A stretch of 64,000 nt of DNA from CAVQBC01 sp963848415 (GCA_963848415.1 CAWKDN010000001.1:1860001-1924000); one strand, 5' to 3'; positions 52,645 to 61,906 are shown, counted from the first letter of the stretch. The notes: generated from the letters alone by a model not told the origin. Translations and numbers: made by a program.

Positions 52645-52681
52645 CCTGCACTTCGCCACACTATGTGGCGCAAAGTGCAGG
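52645..52681. terminator. Bidirectional terminator hairpin
   Basis: A long hairpin: outer stem CCTGCACTT/AAGTGCAGG, a two-base bulge, inner stem CGCCACA/TGTGGCG and a three-base loop. It lies between the convergent M23 hydrolase and MerR-TOBE genes and could end both transcripts. Confidence 0.75.
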
Positions 52682-52717
52682 AGCATCCCGCCGGGACCCG
52701 CCCGGTAGGCGGGAGCG

Positions 52718-53092
52718 CTAGGTCCGCTCGATCACGACCGTCGTGGACTTCACGACGGCGGTCGCGGTCTGGCCGGGCTTGAGGTCGAGCTCGTCGGCGG
52801 CCTCGCGTGACATCAGCGCGACGACGCGGAACGGACCGCAGGCGAGGTCGATCTGGGCCATGACGCCGTCGCGCTGGACGTTGACCACGACGCCGGTGAG
52901 GCGGTTGCGGGCGCTGGAGCGGGGGTTGGTGCCGCGCTCGCGCAGGACGCGCGCGAGCTCTGCGGGCGCGAGCACCCGGCGGCCGCCGCGGCGCTGGAAC
53001 TCGATCCGGCCCTCCTGCTCCCAGCGTCGCAGCGTGTCGACGCTGACGCCGAGCGCCTGGGCGGCGACGCCGATCCGGATCTCGTCGTCCAT
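52718..53092 (-). CDS. MerR-like HTH protein fused to a TOBE (molybdate-binding) domain
   Basis: A 124-residue protein. Residues 5-55 are a MerR/excisionase-type helix-turn-helix (IGVAAQALGVSVDTLRRWEQ). Residues 62-124 are a TOBE/Mop domain (NRLTGVVVNVQRDGVMAQID, VVALMSREAADELDLKPGQT), which binds molybdate or molybdopterin in ModE and ModC. It is probably a compact molybdate-responsive regulator. It is divergent from selD, and selenophosphate plus molybdenum are both needed for selenocysteine formate dehydrogenase. Confidence 0.85.
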   Translation of the reverse strand: MDDEIRIGVAAQALGVSVDTLRRWEQEGRIEFQRRGGRRVLAPAELARVLRERGTNPRSSARNRLTGVVVNVQRDGVMAQIDLACGPFRVVALMSREAADELDLKPGQTATAVVKSTTVVIERT

Positions 53093-53228
53093 CGCCGCGC
53101 GAGCCTAGCGCCCGCGCGGGCGCGCCCCGCGCGCCCCGGTCAGCCGCCGACGCCCTCGAGCTCGCGCCAGCGGTTCGCGCGGCCCTGGCCGTCGACCGGC
53201 CGATCCGGCGCTCGCTACGCTGCTCGAG

Positions 53229-54313
53229 GTGCTGTCCAGCCGAGAGCTCGCCGAGGCGCTCGGCGCCGCGGGCTTCTCCCCGCGGGAGCGCCGCGTGAGC
53301 GCGAGCCCGGTCGTCCCGCTGACCTCGCTCTCCCACGGCGCGGGCTGTGGCTGCAAGCTGGCGGCGGCGGACACCGGGCCGATCGTGCGCGGCCTGCCCG
53401 ACGAGGACGACCCGCGGCTGCTCGCCCGGCAGCGACACGGCCGACGACGCCGGCGTCGTGCGCGTGCGCGACGATCTCGCGCTGGTCCACACCGCCGACT
53501 TCTTCACCCCGATCGTCGACGACCCCTACGACTTCGGGCGGATCGCGGCGGCCAACGCGCTCTCCGACGTCTACGCGATGGGTGCCGAGCCGCTGAGCGC
53601 GCTGAACCTGGTGGCCTTCCCGCTCTCCCGGCTCGGCCCCGAGGTGCTCGCGGAGATCCTGCGCGGCGGGGCCGACGTCGTGCGGGCCTCCGGGGCGCTG
53701 CTCGTCGGCGGGCACTCGATCGACGACCCCGAGCCGAAATACGGCCTCGCCGTCACCGGCACGGTCCACCCCGACGAGCTGCTGACCAACGGCGGTGGGC
53801 GGGAGGGGGACGCGCTGGTGCTGACCAAGCCGCTCGGCGTCGGCGCGATCTCCACCGCGCTCAAGCGCGGCCGCGGCCACGACCTCCTGCCGCTCGCGGT
53901 CGAGACGATGACGACGCTCAACGCCGACGCGGCGCGCGCGGCGCGCGGCGCGGGCGCGCACGCCCTGACCGACGTGACCGGCTTCGGGCTGCTCGGGCAC
54001 GTCCGTGAGCTGGCGGAGGCGAGCGGGCTGGCGGCCGTGATCGAGGCCGACGCGGTTCCCGCGCTGGCCGGCGTCGAGGACCTGCTGCGCGACGGCGACG
54101 CGGTCTCGGGGGCAGCCGGCGCAACCGCGAGCACGCCGAGACCTTCGCCCGCTTCGGCGACGGCGTCGAGGAGTGGCGCCGGCGCCTGGTGTGCGACGCC
54201 ACGACCTCCGGCGGCCTGCTCGTCGCGCTTTCCGCCGACCGCGCCGTGAGGTCCCTGGCGCCGTCGTCGGGCGGCTCGCCGCCGGCGAGCCGGGCGCCAT
54301 CGCCGTGGACTAG
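53229..54313 (+). pseudogene. selD: Selenophosphate synthase, three frameshifts
   Basis: All parts of SelD are present across three frames. The catalytic block is SHGAGCGCKLA (Cys at the position of E. coli Cys17). It continues with DDAGVVRVRDDLALVHTADF, FTPIVDDPYDFGRIAAANAL, SDVYAMGAEPLSALNLVAFP, TDVTGFGLLGHVRELAEASG, CDATTSGGLLVALSAD and a C-terminal end AGEPGAIAVD. Single bases appear missing near 53430, 54112 and 54251, each beside a G run. The enzyme makes selenophosphate from selenide and ATP for selenocysteine or selenouridine. Because every conserved element survives, sequencing errors are as likely as decay. Confidence 0.85.
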
Positions 54314-54421
54314 CGCCGGTGTCCGTAGGGACGTGCGGTCGCCGGGGGTTGCCGGCGCGGTGATCGGCGATCCCCGGAACCGTGCGGACCTGCGGATGCC
54401 GGTACTAGCGGCCGAGCGAGC

Positions 54422-54844
54422 TCAGTCGACCGCGATGCGTCGCTCTGAGGCGTCGATCGCCAGGTCGTTGATCGAGGCGTAGCGCCTCGCCATGAGGCCG
54501 GAGTCGTCGAACTCCCAGTTCTCGTTGCCGTAGGACCGCCACCACTGGCCGCCGGCGTCCTGGCTCTCGTACTCGAAGCGCACCGCGATCCGCCGCTCGC
54601 CGAAGGCCCACAGCGTCTTGCGCAGCCTGTACTCGCGCTCGCGCTCCCACTTGCGGCGCAGGAACGCCCGGATCTCGTCGCGTCCGTTGAGGAACTCGTC
54701 GCGGTTGCGCCACTCGGAGTCCTCGGTGTAGGCGAGTGCGACGCGGTCGGGGTCACGCGTGTTCCAGGCGTCTTCCGCCGCCTGGACCTTCGCCCGGGCG
54801 GTTTCCTCGGTGAACGGCGGACGGATGTCGGTCGGGCCCGGCAT
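54422..54844 (-). CDS. DUF1348/NTF2-like protein
   Basis: A 140-residue protein of the DUF1348 group within the NTF2-like superfamily. Nearly the whole family pattern is visible: RAKVQAAEDAWNTRDPDRVA, YTEDSEWRNRDEFLNGRDEI, FLRRKWEREREYRLRKTLWA and NENWEFDDSGLMARRYASIN. Function unknown. It diverges from the RidA gene with about 45 bases between. Confidence 0.85.
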   Translation of the reverse strand: MPGPTDIRPPFTEETARAKVQAAEDAWNTRDPDRVALAYTEDSEWRNRDEFLNGRDEIRAFLRRKWEREREYRLRKTLWAFGERRIAVRFEYESQDAGGQWWRSYGNENWEFDDSGLMARRYASINDLAIDASERRIAVD

Positions 54845-54889
54845 CGCGAGCCGAAGGCTGTCCGCGCCCTTGCACTAGCGTGATGGCCG

Positions 54890-55279
54890 ATGCCTGCGGC
54901 CGCCGAGCGCTTCCCCTCCGCCTCGCCCTTCGCGCCCGTCATCGGCTTCAGCGCGGCGGTGCGCGCGGGCGACTGGGTGCTCGTGGCGGGCACGACCGCG
55001 CTCGATCCCGCCGGCGAGGTGATCGGCGGCGGCGACGCCGGCGAGCAGGCGCGCGAGGCGCTGCGCAAGATCGGCGTGGCGCTCGCGGATGCCGGGGCGC
55101 GGCTCGACCAGGTCGTGCGCACGCGCGTCTACCTGACCGACCCCGCCGACTGGGAGGCGGTCGGCCGCGCCCACGGCGCGGTGTTCGGCGCGACCATGCC
55201 CGCCGCGACGATGGTGGTGGCCGGGCTGCTGGACGCGCGGATGCTGGTCGAGATCGAGGCCGTCGCCTACACGGGCTAA
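54890..55279 (+). CDS. RidA-family (YjgF/YER057c) protein
   Basis: A 129-residue RidA-like protein; archetypal RidA hydrolyses reactive enamine/imine intermediates. It keeps VGF-like opening FSAAVRAGDWVLVAGTTALD, GEQAREALRKIGVALADAGA, VVRTRVYLTDPADWEAVG and the end MVVAGLLDARMLVEIEAVAY. The catalytic Arg of true RidA lies in RTRVYLTD, here followed by subgroup-specific residues; family members differ in activity. Confidence 0.87.
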   Translation: MPAAAERFPSASPFAPVIGFSAAVRAGDWVLVAGTTALDPAGEVIGGGDAGEQAREALRKIGVALADAGARLDQVVRTRVYLTDPADWEAVGRAHGAVFGATMPAATMVVAGLLDARMLVEIEAVAYTG

Positions 55280-55322
55280 AGCGGGGTCGGGCCGCACCCC
55301 GGGCGAGGTATCGTCCCCGGCC

Positions 55323-57140
55323 ATGACCGCCACAGCCGACGCCCCGCCCAGCGGGCGCCAGACGACGGGCGCGGGCACCGTGACGGGCATGGTGCTGGCC
55401 GCCACCGAGCGCTACCCCGGCCGCGCGATGCGCTTCCCGCGCGACGGCGACTGGGCCGAGCTGGACTACGCGCAGCTCGGGCGCGCCGTCCACGAGCTCG
55501 CGGCCGGCCTGCAGGAGCTCGGTGTCGAGCCGGGCGAGAAGGTCGCGCTGCTGGGCAGCACGTCGGCCGACTGGACGCTGTGCGACCTCGGGGCGCTGTG
55601 CGCCGGCGCGGTGCTCGTGCCCGTCTACCACACGAACTCGCCCGGCGAGGTCCAGTACGTGCTCGAGCACTCCGGCGCGAAGGTGCTGATCTGCGAGGAC
55701 GCCGCCCAGCTCTCCAAGCTCGAGTCGATTCGCGGCGAGCTGCCCGCGCTCGAGCACGTCGTCGCCATGCGCGACGCCACCGGCGACGTGGTCGCGCTCG
55801 ACGACCTGCGCGGCCGGGCGGCGGCGGGCGACCTCGCCGGCGTCGGCGCGGCGGCCGCCGCGGCCGCGCCCGACGACCTCGCCACGATCGTCTACACCTC
55901 GGGCACCACCGGCCCGCCGAAGGGCTGCGAGCTCACGCACGGCAACCTGATGGCCGCCGTGCACGCCTACGGCGAGGCGCTCGGGCTCGGCGCGGGCCCG
56001 CCGCCGGTGATCTTCCAGTTCCTGCCGCTCGCCCACGTGCTCGCCCGGCTCGCGCAGTTCGCGGCGCTCGACGTCGGCGGCTCGCTCGCCTACTGGCGCC
56101 AGGACATGAAGACGGTGATCGACGACCTGGCGGCGACGCAACCGACGCACTTCCCGTCGGTCCCCCGCGTGTTCGAGAAGATCCAGGGACGCGCCGCGGC
56201 CTCCGCCGCCGAGAAGGGCGCCGTCAGCGAGGCGATCTTCGCCCGCGCCGTCCCGACCGGCCTGAAGGTGCGCGGGCTCGAGGAGCGCGGCGAGCGCGTG
56301 CCGCTCGTGCTCAAGGCCCGCCGGGCGCTCTACGACCGGCTGATCTTCAGCAAGGTGCGGGCGCTGTTCGGCGGCGAGCTGGTCATGGGCGTCACCGGCG
56401 CCGCTCCGATCGCGCGCGACGTGCTCGAGTTCTTCAAGGCCGCGGGCGTGCCCGTGATGGAGGGCTACGGGATGACCGAGTCGACCGCGGCCGGCACGCT
56501 CAACACGCCCGAGCACGTGGTGTTCGGCTCCGTCGGGCGGACCTTGCCGGGGATGGAGACGCGGATCGCGAAGGACGGCGAGATCCTCATGCGCGGGCCG
56601 CACATCTTCCGCGGCTACCACCGCGACGAGCAGGCCACCGCCGACACGATGACCGAGGACGGCTGGCTGAAGACCGGCGATCTGGGCGAGATCTCGCCTG
56701 ACGGCTTCCTCTCCATCACGGGCCGCAAGAAGGACATGATCATCACCTCGAGCGGCAAGAACATCACGCCCACCAACGTCGAGTCCGCGCTGCGCGAGGC
56801 GCGCTGGGTCTCCCAGGCGGTCGTCTACGGCGACAAGCGCTCCTACCTCGTCGCGCTGCTGACGCTCGACCCCGACGAGCTCGCCGCGCTCGCCGAGAAG
56901 GCGGGGGCCGAGCCGAACCCCGAGCAGCTGGCGGAGCACCACGAGGTGCGCAAGGAGCTGCAGGCCTACGTGGACGACGCCAACCAGCGCTTCGCCCCCA
57001 TCGAGCAGGTCAAGAAGTTCCACGTCCTCCCGCGCGACCTCTCCCAGGACGGCGGCGAGCTGACGCCGACCCTGAAGGTCAAGCGCGCCGTGGTCTACGA
57101 GCGCTACGCCGACGAGTTCGACCGCCTGTACGGCGAGTAG
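55323..57140 (+). CDS. Long-chain acyl-CoA synthetase (AMP-binding)
   Basis: A 605-residue adenylate-forming enzyme that activates fatty acids to acyl-CoA. Motifs in order: the phosphate loop IVYTSGTTGPPKGCELTHGN (about residue 190), VMEGYGMTESTAAG with the adenylate-binding Tyr, LKTGDLGEISPDGFL with the hinge Asp, and GRKKDMIITSSGKNITPTNV. The late SYLVALLTLDPDELAALAEK and CoA-binding C-domain with TPTLKVKRAVV are like FadD15-type synthetases. It likely feeds beta-oxidation or lipid synthesis. The sugar-kinase gene starts 24 bases downstream. Confidence 0.93.
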   Translation: MTATADAPPSGRQTTGAGTVTGMVLAATERYPGRAMRFPRDGDWAELDYAQLGRAVHELAAGLQELGVEPGEKVALLGSTSADWTLCDLGALCAGAVLVPVYHTNSPGEVQYVLEHSGAKVLICEDAAQLSKLESIRGELPALEHVVAMRDATGDVVALDDLRGRAAAGDLAGVGAAAAAAAPDDLATIVYTSGTTGPPKGCELTHGNLMAAVHAYGEALGLGAGPPPVIFQFLPLAHVLARLAQFAALDVGGSLAYWRQDMKTVIDDLAATQPTHFPSVPRVFEKIQGRAAASAAEKGAVSEAIFARAVPTGLKVRGLEERGERVPLVLKARRALYDRLIFSKVRALFGGELVMGVTGAAPIARDVLEFFKAAGVPVMEGYGMTESTAAGTLNTPEHVVFGSVGRTLPGMETRIAKDGEILMRGPHIFRGYHRDEQATADTMTEDGWLKTGDLGEISPDGFLSITGRKKDMIITSSGKNITPTNVESALREARWVSQAVVYGDKRSYLVALLTLDPDELAALAEKAGAEPNPEQLAEHHEVRKELQAYVDDANQRFAPIEQVKKFHVLPRDLSQDGGELTPTLKVKRAVVYERYADEFDRLYGE

Positions 57141-57163
57141 CACCTCCAGGGGCGGCGCGGGGC

Positions 57164-58045
57164 ATGACCCTCGACCTCGCGTGCGCGGCGCCCGCGTTCC
57201 TGGACCTCACCTTCGTCGGCGTGCCGGAGCTGCCGGCGCCCGGGCAGGAGCGCTTCGCGTCCGAGCTGCACCGCTCGCCGGGCGGGGGCGCGATCACCGC
57301 CATCGGCGGCGCCCGGCTCGGATTGAGCACGGCGCTCGCCTCGCGGCTCGGGGAGGACGAGGCCGGCGACTTCTTGCGCGCGGCGCTGCGGGTCGAGGGC
57401 ATCGCCGTCTCCGAGGCCCGCGCCCCGACGACGGCCGTGACCGTCGTGATCCCGCACGACGGCGAGCGGGCGATGGTCACCTACGACCCGCGCGTGCCCG
57501 TGACGGCGGGAGAGCTCGAGCGCCTGGCGCCGCGCGCCGTCGTCTGCGGCCTCGACCAGCTCGAGCTGGTGCCGCCCGATGCCCGCGCCTACGCCACGGT
57601 CGGCGACGAGGGCGCCACCGCCTTCGCGCTCACGCTGCCGCGGACGCTCGACGGCGCCCACGCGCTGATGGTCAACGCGGCCGAGGCGGCGACGCTCACC
57701 GGCGAGCGCGATCCGGAGGCGGCGCTGCGCGCGCTGGGGGAGAAGGGCCGCGACGTGGTGGTCACGCTCGGCCCCGACGGCGCGATCGCCAGCCTCGGCG
57801 GCGCGTGGTTGCGGGTCGGCGGCGAGGCCGTCGAGCCGGTGCTCGACACCACCGGGGCGGGCGACCTGTTCGCCGCCGCCTACGTCTGGGGCGACCTGGC
57901 CGGCCTGGAGCCGGACACGCGGCTGCGCTACGCCGTCCTGTACTCCGCGCTGTCGGTGACCACGGTCACCGGCGCCCGCGGCGCCGTCCCGCTCGCCCAC
58001 CTGCTCGCGGAGGGCGAGCGCCGGGGGTTGCCGCGCGTGGCCTGA
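57164..58045 (+). CDS. PfkB-family carbohydrate kinase
   Basis: A 293-residue ribokinase-type kinase. The N-terminal sugar-binding block is PGGGAITAIGGARLGLST; the catalytic signature DTTGAGDLFAAAYVWGDLAG lies near residue 228, with Asp as base, and VVTLGPDGAIAS forms the ATP-site strand. Substrate unknown; the neighbouring genes form a carbohydrate locus but read mostly from the opposite strand. Confidence 0.9.
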   Translation: MTLDLACAAPAFLDLTFVGVPELPAPGQERFASELHRSPGGGAITAIGGARLGLSTALASRLGEDEAGDFLRAALRVEGIAVSEARAPTTAVTVVIPHDGERAMVTYDPRVPVTAGELERLAPRAVVCGLDQLELVPPDARAYATVGDEGATAFALTLPRTLDGAHALMVNAAEAATLTGERDPEAALRALGEKGRDVVVTLGPDGAIASLGGAWLRVGGEAVEPVLDTTGAGDLFAAAYVWGDLAGLEPDTRLRYAVLYSALSVTTVTGARGAVPLAHLLAEGERRGLPRVA

Positions 58046-58057
58046 GCCCGCGCCGGC

Positions 58058-58894
58058 TCAGCCGGGGCGGCCGCTCGCGTCGGCCTCGGCCAGGCGGTCC
58101 AGGGCGGCGAGGGCGGCGCCGACGGCGGCGGCCTCCTCGACCTGCCCGGGCCGGACCGGCAGGCAGCGCACCTCGGGGTCGTAGACCGCGGCGCGCAGCG
58201 CCTCGGTCATCCGCTCGCGGTAGGCGCGGTTGCGCCCGAGCCCGCCGCCGACGATCAGCGCCGACGGGTCCAGCGCGTTGACCAGCACCGCGAGCGTGCC
58301 GCCCAGCCGGCGTGCGGCGTCGGCGACGGTCGTGGCGGCCGCGTCGTCGACGAGCGCCGTCTCGGCGCGGCCGTGCCCGGTGCGGCGGGCCAGCGCGAGC
58401 CCGCCCGACCACTGCTCGACGGGCGGCGCGCCGGTGATCAGCGCGGCGCCGCGGGCGCCGAGCCGCGGGCGACCGTCGATCACCAGGCAGTGGCTCACGC
58501 CCGAGCCGACGCCGACGTAGAGGAAGTCGGGCAGCTCGCGGCCGGCGCCGGCGCGCGCCTCGGCCAGCGCCGCGGCGCGGACGTCGGACTGGACGTCCAC
58601 CGGGGCTCCGAACGCCGCGGCGAGGTCGAGTGCGCGCCAGTCGACCGTCTCGGCGCTGCGCAGCCGGCCGTCGCCGTCGACCAGCTCGCAGATCGCGAGG
58701 CCGACCGCGCCCGGGCGCTCGGGCCCGGCGAGCCGGGCGAGCAGCGCCTGGCAGTCGGCCAGCACCGCCTCGGGGCCGCGGTGGGGCGCGGTCGGAGCGC
58801 GCAGGCTGTCCTCGACGGTGCCGTCGGCGGCGACGCGCGCGGCGGCGATCTTCGTCGCCCCGACGTCGAGCCCGATCGCCGCGCCGGCGCTCAT
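58058..58894 (-). CDS. ROK-family sugar kinase
   Basis: A 278-residue ROK protein without a DNA-binding domain, hence a kinase rather than a repressor. ATP motif LDVGATKIAAARVAADG opens it; ALAEARAGAG and YVGVGSGVSHCLVIDG form the sugar and phosphate site. The usual ROK zinc motif CxCGxxGCxE is missing, seen only in some subgroups. Its ATG overlaps the cupin stop (ATGA). Confidence 0.83.
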   Translation of the reverse strand: MSAGAAIGLDVGATKIAAARVAADGTVEDSLRAPTAPHRGPEAVLADCQALLARLAGPERPGAVGLAICELVDGDGRLRSAETVDWRALDLAAAFGAPVDVQSDVRAAALAEARAGAGRELPDFLYVGVGSGVSHCLVIDGRPRLGARGAALITGAPPVEQWSGGLALARRTGHGRAETALVDDAAATTVADAARRLGGTLAVLVNALDPSALIVGGGLGRNRAYRERMTEALRAAVYDPEVRCLPVRPGQVEEAAAVGAALAALDRLAEADASGRPG

Positions 58895-59721
58895 GGCTCA
58901 TAGCTCGGCGCCACGCCGAAGATCGCCCGCGCGGTGCCGGCGCCCGCGTTGCGGTACTCGTGACGGCAGCCCGCCGGTACGTAGCACACGTCCTCGGCCC
59001 CGAGCTCGAAGACGTGGACGGCCTCGCCGTCCCAGGCGCGCACCCACAGCGGCGCGTCGAGCGCCATCAGGACCTCGTCGCCGCCGTGCTGGTGCGCGGC
59101 CGCGAGCTCGCCCGGGCCGAGCTCCAGCACGCCCGCGGTCAGGTGCTCCGTCGCGACCAGCAGGCCGACCAGCGCGCCGAGGTCGCGCCGCCACAGGATG
59201 TCGGGCGCGCGCAGCACGCGCAGGCGCGCGGGCGCGTCCTGCGGCCCCGCGGGCGGCCAGTGGCCGAGCCGCCCGTCGTCGGCGTAGCGGCTCTCGGCAA
59301 GGTAGGGCTGCTCGCGCGCGTAGGCGCTCGAGGCGCCGGCCGCGGGCGGCGGGGCGAAGAGCTCGAGCACCCGCAGCGGCTCGGGGCCGAGCGCGAAGGC
59401 GTGGTGCCAGGTGTCGCGGCGGAAGAAGACGCGCTCGCCGGTCGCCACCCGCTGGACCTCGCCGGTCTCGGGGTCGGCGAGCACGAGCGTGCCCTCGAGC
59501 ACGTGCAGCACCTCGTCGGCGGCGAACACGGTCCGATAGTCGTGCGAGTGGCGGAACGCGCCGCCCGGCGGCAGCCCGAAGACCAGCATGTGGATGCGCT
59601 CGGTCGAGGCGTAGATCCAGTCGAAGACCTCGCCCGCCGCCGGATCGCCCCACACGTGGCGGGTCACGTCGCGGCGCCGGATCAGCGCGGGCCCGTCGAA
59701 GCTCGGCCGCGGGGAGCTCAC
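58891..59721 (-). CDS. Double-cupin protein of the carbohydrate locus
   Basis: A 276-residue bicupin. First cupin: FRHSHDYRTVFAADEVLHVLEGTL (HxH...E) and DTWHHAFAL. Second: AAAHQHGGDEVLMALDAPLW and PAGCRHEYRNAG. Both keep metal ligands. It overlaps both neighbours by 4 bp, so it belongs firmly to this operon; a sugar-isomerase or epimerase role is plausible (compare KduI, YdbB-type cupins). Confidence 0.82.
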   Translation of the reverse strand: MSSPRPSFDGPALIRRRDVTRHVWGDPAAGEVFDWIYASTERIHMLVFGLPPGGAFRHSHDYRTVFAADEVLHVLEGTLVLADPETGEVQRVATGERVFFRRDTWHHAFALGPEPLRVLELFAPPPAAGASSAYAREQPYLAESRYADDGRLGHWPPAGPQDAPARLRVLRAPDILWRRDLGALVGLLVATEHLTAGVLELGPGELAAAHQHGGDEVLMALDAPLWVRAWDGEAVHVFELGAEDVCYVPAGCRHEYRNAGAGTARAIFGVAPSYEP

Positions 59722-60827
59722 GCCGCGGAGCGGGGGTCGTGGACGCGGCGGGCGTCGAGCGCCGGATCGGGCAGGCGGTGCAGCTCGGGCGCCGGGAACG
59801 GGCTGGTGATCTCGCGCGCGCGGCCGTCGGCGCCGGCCGCCTGGGCGGCGAGCATGATCTCCAGCGCGTGGTAGGCGTGCGCGGGCGTGTTGACCGGCGG
59901 CACGCCCGCCTCGACGCACTCGACGAGGTGGCGCAGGCCGGCCGTCCACGGCCACTGCGGGTCGGGATCGGGGTGCAGCGCCCACGCGCCGGTGTCGTTG
60001 CGCCACAGCTCGTAGCCCTCCGGCGCCCAGTCGTCGCCGAGCATCTGCATGACGCCGTGGGTGCCGTAGAGCTCGAGCGCGGGCGAGCGGTAGTTCTGCA
60101 TCGTGAAGCCAGTCGTGACGACCGCGAAGCGGGCGTCGCCGAAGTCCAGCAGCACGTGGGCATTGTCCTCGGCCTGCACCCGGATGACCTCGCCGTCGAC
60201 CACCCGCCGCGGGATCGCCACGCCGGTCATCGCCGTCACCCGCCGGGCCGGCCCGAAGAACCCGCACAGGCTGACGACGTTGTAGACGCCGAGGTCGAAC
60301 AGCGCGCCGCCGCCGGGCTCGTAGAACCAGCGGCTCCAGTCCGGCCCGGCCCAGCCGTAGCGCGCGCGGGCGGTCAGCAGCCCGCCGATCTCGCCGGCCT
60401 GCACGCGCGCGTGCATCGCCCGGTAGGTGGGGGCGAGCAGCTGGTGTGGCGCGCACACGAGCCGTCCGGGCGAGGCCTCGGCCAGCGCGAGCACCTCGGC
60501 CGCCTCGGCCAGGGTCGTGGCGACCGGCTTCTCGACCAGCACGTGCTTGCCCGCGGCCAGCGCCGCCTTGGCCAGGCGGCCGTGCTCAGTCATGCTGGTC
60601 AGGATCAGCACGGCGTCGACGTCCGCGTGCTCGCACACCGCCAGGTCGTCCTCGAGGTCGGGCGAGAGCTCGAGCCGCTCGGCGGCCGCGAGCCGCTTTG
60701 ACGCGTCGGCGTCGTAGACGGCCGTGACCTCGACGCGGCCCTCGGCCCGCAGCCGCTCGATCTGGGTCATGTACGGGGTCCAGAAGACGCTGCCGCAGCC
60801 GACCACTCCGAGCCGGAGACCGCTCAC
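59718..60827 (-). CDS. Gfo/Idh/MocA-family oxidoreductase
   Basis: A 369-residue NAD(P)-dependent sugar oxidoreductase. Rossmann motif LGVVGCGSVFWTPYM at the start, the signature AGKHVLVEKPVATTLAEA near residue 95, and the C-terminal beta-sheet domain with GGGALFDLGVYNVVSLCGFF containing the catalytic Asp region. GTG start overlaps the SIS gene stop (GTGA). It likely oxidises a sugar, inositol or amino sugar taken up by the transporter at the window's right end. Confidence 0.9.
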   Translation of the reverse strand: MSGLRLGVVGCGSVFWTPYMTQIERLRAEGRVEVTAVYDADASKRLAAAERLELSPDLEDDLAVCEHADVDAVLILTSMTEHGRLAKAALAAGKHVLVEKPVATTLAEAAEVLALAEASPGRLVCAPHQLLAPTYRAMHARVQAGEIGGLLTARARYGWAGPDWSRWFYEPGGGALFDLGVYNVVSLCGFFGPARRVTAMTGVAIPRRVVDGEVIRVQAEDNAHVLLDFGDARFAVVTTGFTMQNYRSPALELYGTHGVMQMLGDDWAPEGYELWRNDTGAWALHPDPDPQWPWTAGLRHLVECVEAGVPPVNTPAHAYHALEIMLAAQAAGADGRAREITSPFPAPELHRLPDPALDARRVHDPRSAA

Positions 60828-61825
60828 GGCGCGCTCCGGGCGGTCGAGTAGTAGGCCTCCGTCCAGGCGGGCTGGTCGACGTCGTGGCCGCCGAGCCCCG
60901 CCAGGTGGGCGGCCAGGGCGGCCGCGGCGGGCAGCGTCGTGATCGGCGCGAGGCGCTCGTCGCCCTCGCCGGCGCCCGGCAGCCACAGGGTCGCCGCGCC
61001 GGCCGCCGCGCACAGCCGCCGGGCCTCCTCGCCGAGCGGGTCCTCCCAGCGGTCCAGCGAGGCCATCAGATGGCCGGGGGCGAGCCCGAACATCGCCGAC
61101 GTCGCGCCCTCGCGCGTCTCGACCCCCTCGGCCGGGACGCGCGCGATCTCCTTGAGCATGAGCGCGGCCTCGAGCGCGGCCGCCCAGCCGGCGCCGCCGC
61201 CGGCGGCGACGGCGGCCACGGGACGGGTGACCTCGGCGAGCGCCGCGGGCGCCCACGCCTCGGTGGCGGCGATCGCCCGCTCCCCGGCCTCCGGCGCGCC
61301 CGCGAGGGCGGCCGCGAGCCCGCGGTCGCCGGTCACCTGGGCCCACACCCCAAGCGCGCAGGCATAGCCGCCCCACAGCGCCTGGGTGTGGGTCACCGCG
61401 CGCTGGCTGGCGACGTGCTGCAGGACCGTGACGCCGGCCGCGCGCGCCAACGAGGAGCCGGCGTCGGCGGTGACGGCGACGCTCGGGCGCCCGCAGCGCT
61501 CGACGGCGGCGACGACGTCGCGGAACTCGCCCGAGGAGGAGATGGCCAGCAGCGCGTCGCCGTCGTGCCAGTGAAAGCCCTCGCGCACCGCCAGGCCGCA
61601 GGGCAGCGCCACCAGCGCCGGACCGTCGCCGGCGCTCTCGAGCGTCGCCAGCCACAGCGCGTGGGCGACGTAGTACGCGGCGCCGTTGCCGATCGCCACG
61701 ACGCGCCGGGCGCGACCCAGCAGCGCGGCGGCCTCCTCGACGCCGGCGCGCTCGGCGAGCGTGCGCTCCAGCGCCGCGGGCGCCTCGCGCAAATCCTGCC
61801 ACAGACCCGTCCCTGCGAAGTCCAT
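60824..61825 (-). CDS. SIS-domain sugar isomerase/deaminase-like protein
   Basis: A 333-residue protein with two SIS domains like the isomerase half of GlmS or AgaS: VVAIGNGAAYYVAHALWLAT, LLAISSSGEFRDVVAAVERC with the phosphosugar-binding SSSGE, and ALMLKEIARVPAEGVETREG, matching GlmS's ALKLKEISY segment. No glutaminase domain. It is the first gene of the leftward operon and suggests the substrate is an amino sugar phosphate. Confidence 0.85.
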   Translation of the reverse strand: MDFAGTGLWQDLREAPAALERTLAERAGVEEAAALLGRARRVVAIGNGAAYYVAHALWLATLESAGDGPALVALPCGLAVREGFHWHDGDALLAISSSGEFRDVVAAVERCGRPSVAVTADAGSSLARAAGVTVLQHVASQRAVTHTQALWGGYACALGVWAQVTGDRGLAAALAGAPEAGERAIAATEAWAPAALAEVTRPVAAVAAGGGAGWAAALEAALMLKEIARVPAEGVETREGATSAMFGLAPGHLMASLDRWEDPLGEEARRLCAAAGAATLWLPGAGEGDERLAPITTLPAAAALAAHLAGLGGHDVDQPAWTEAYYSTARSAP

Positions 61826-61897
61826 CCGGACCGGAACGTACCACTACCGGACCAGAGCGGACCAAGCGCTTGACAGCGCGACAACGGCTGTGATGAT
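61825..61897. promoter_or_regulatory. Divergent promoter/operator region of the carbohydrate locus
   Basis: The 81 bases between the SIS and GntR genes contain GGACCA at 61849 and 61859 (10-bp period) and a related GGACCG at 61828. For the rightward gene TTGACA (61870-61875) is followed after 16 bases by GATGAT (61892-61897), so transcription would start within a few bases of ATG 61907 and be nearly leaderless. The repeats lie where a GntR repressor would block both directions. Confidence 0.5.
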
Positions 61898-61906
61898 CCG
61901 CCCGGC

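Noticed and set aside
53093..53228. tRNA-Sec (selC) near selD
   Set aside because: No 8+5 acceptor/T-stem cloverleaf with a TCA anticodon could be drawn in this region.
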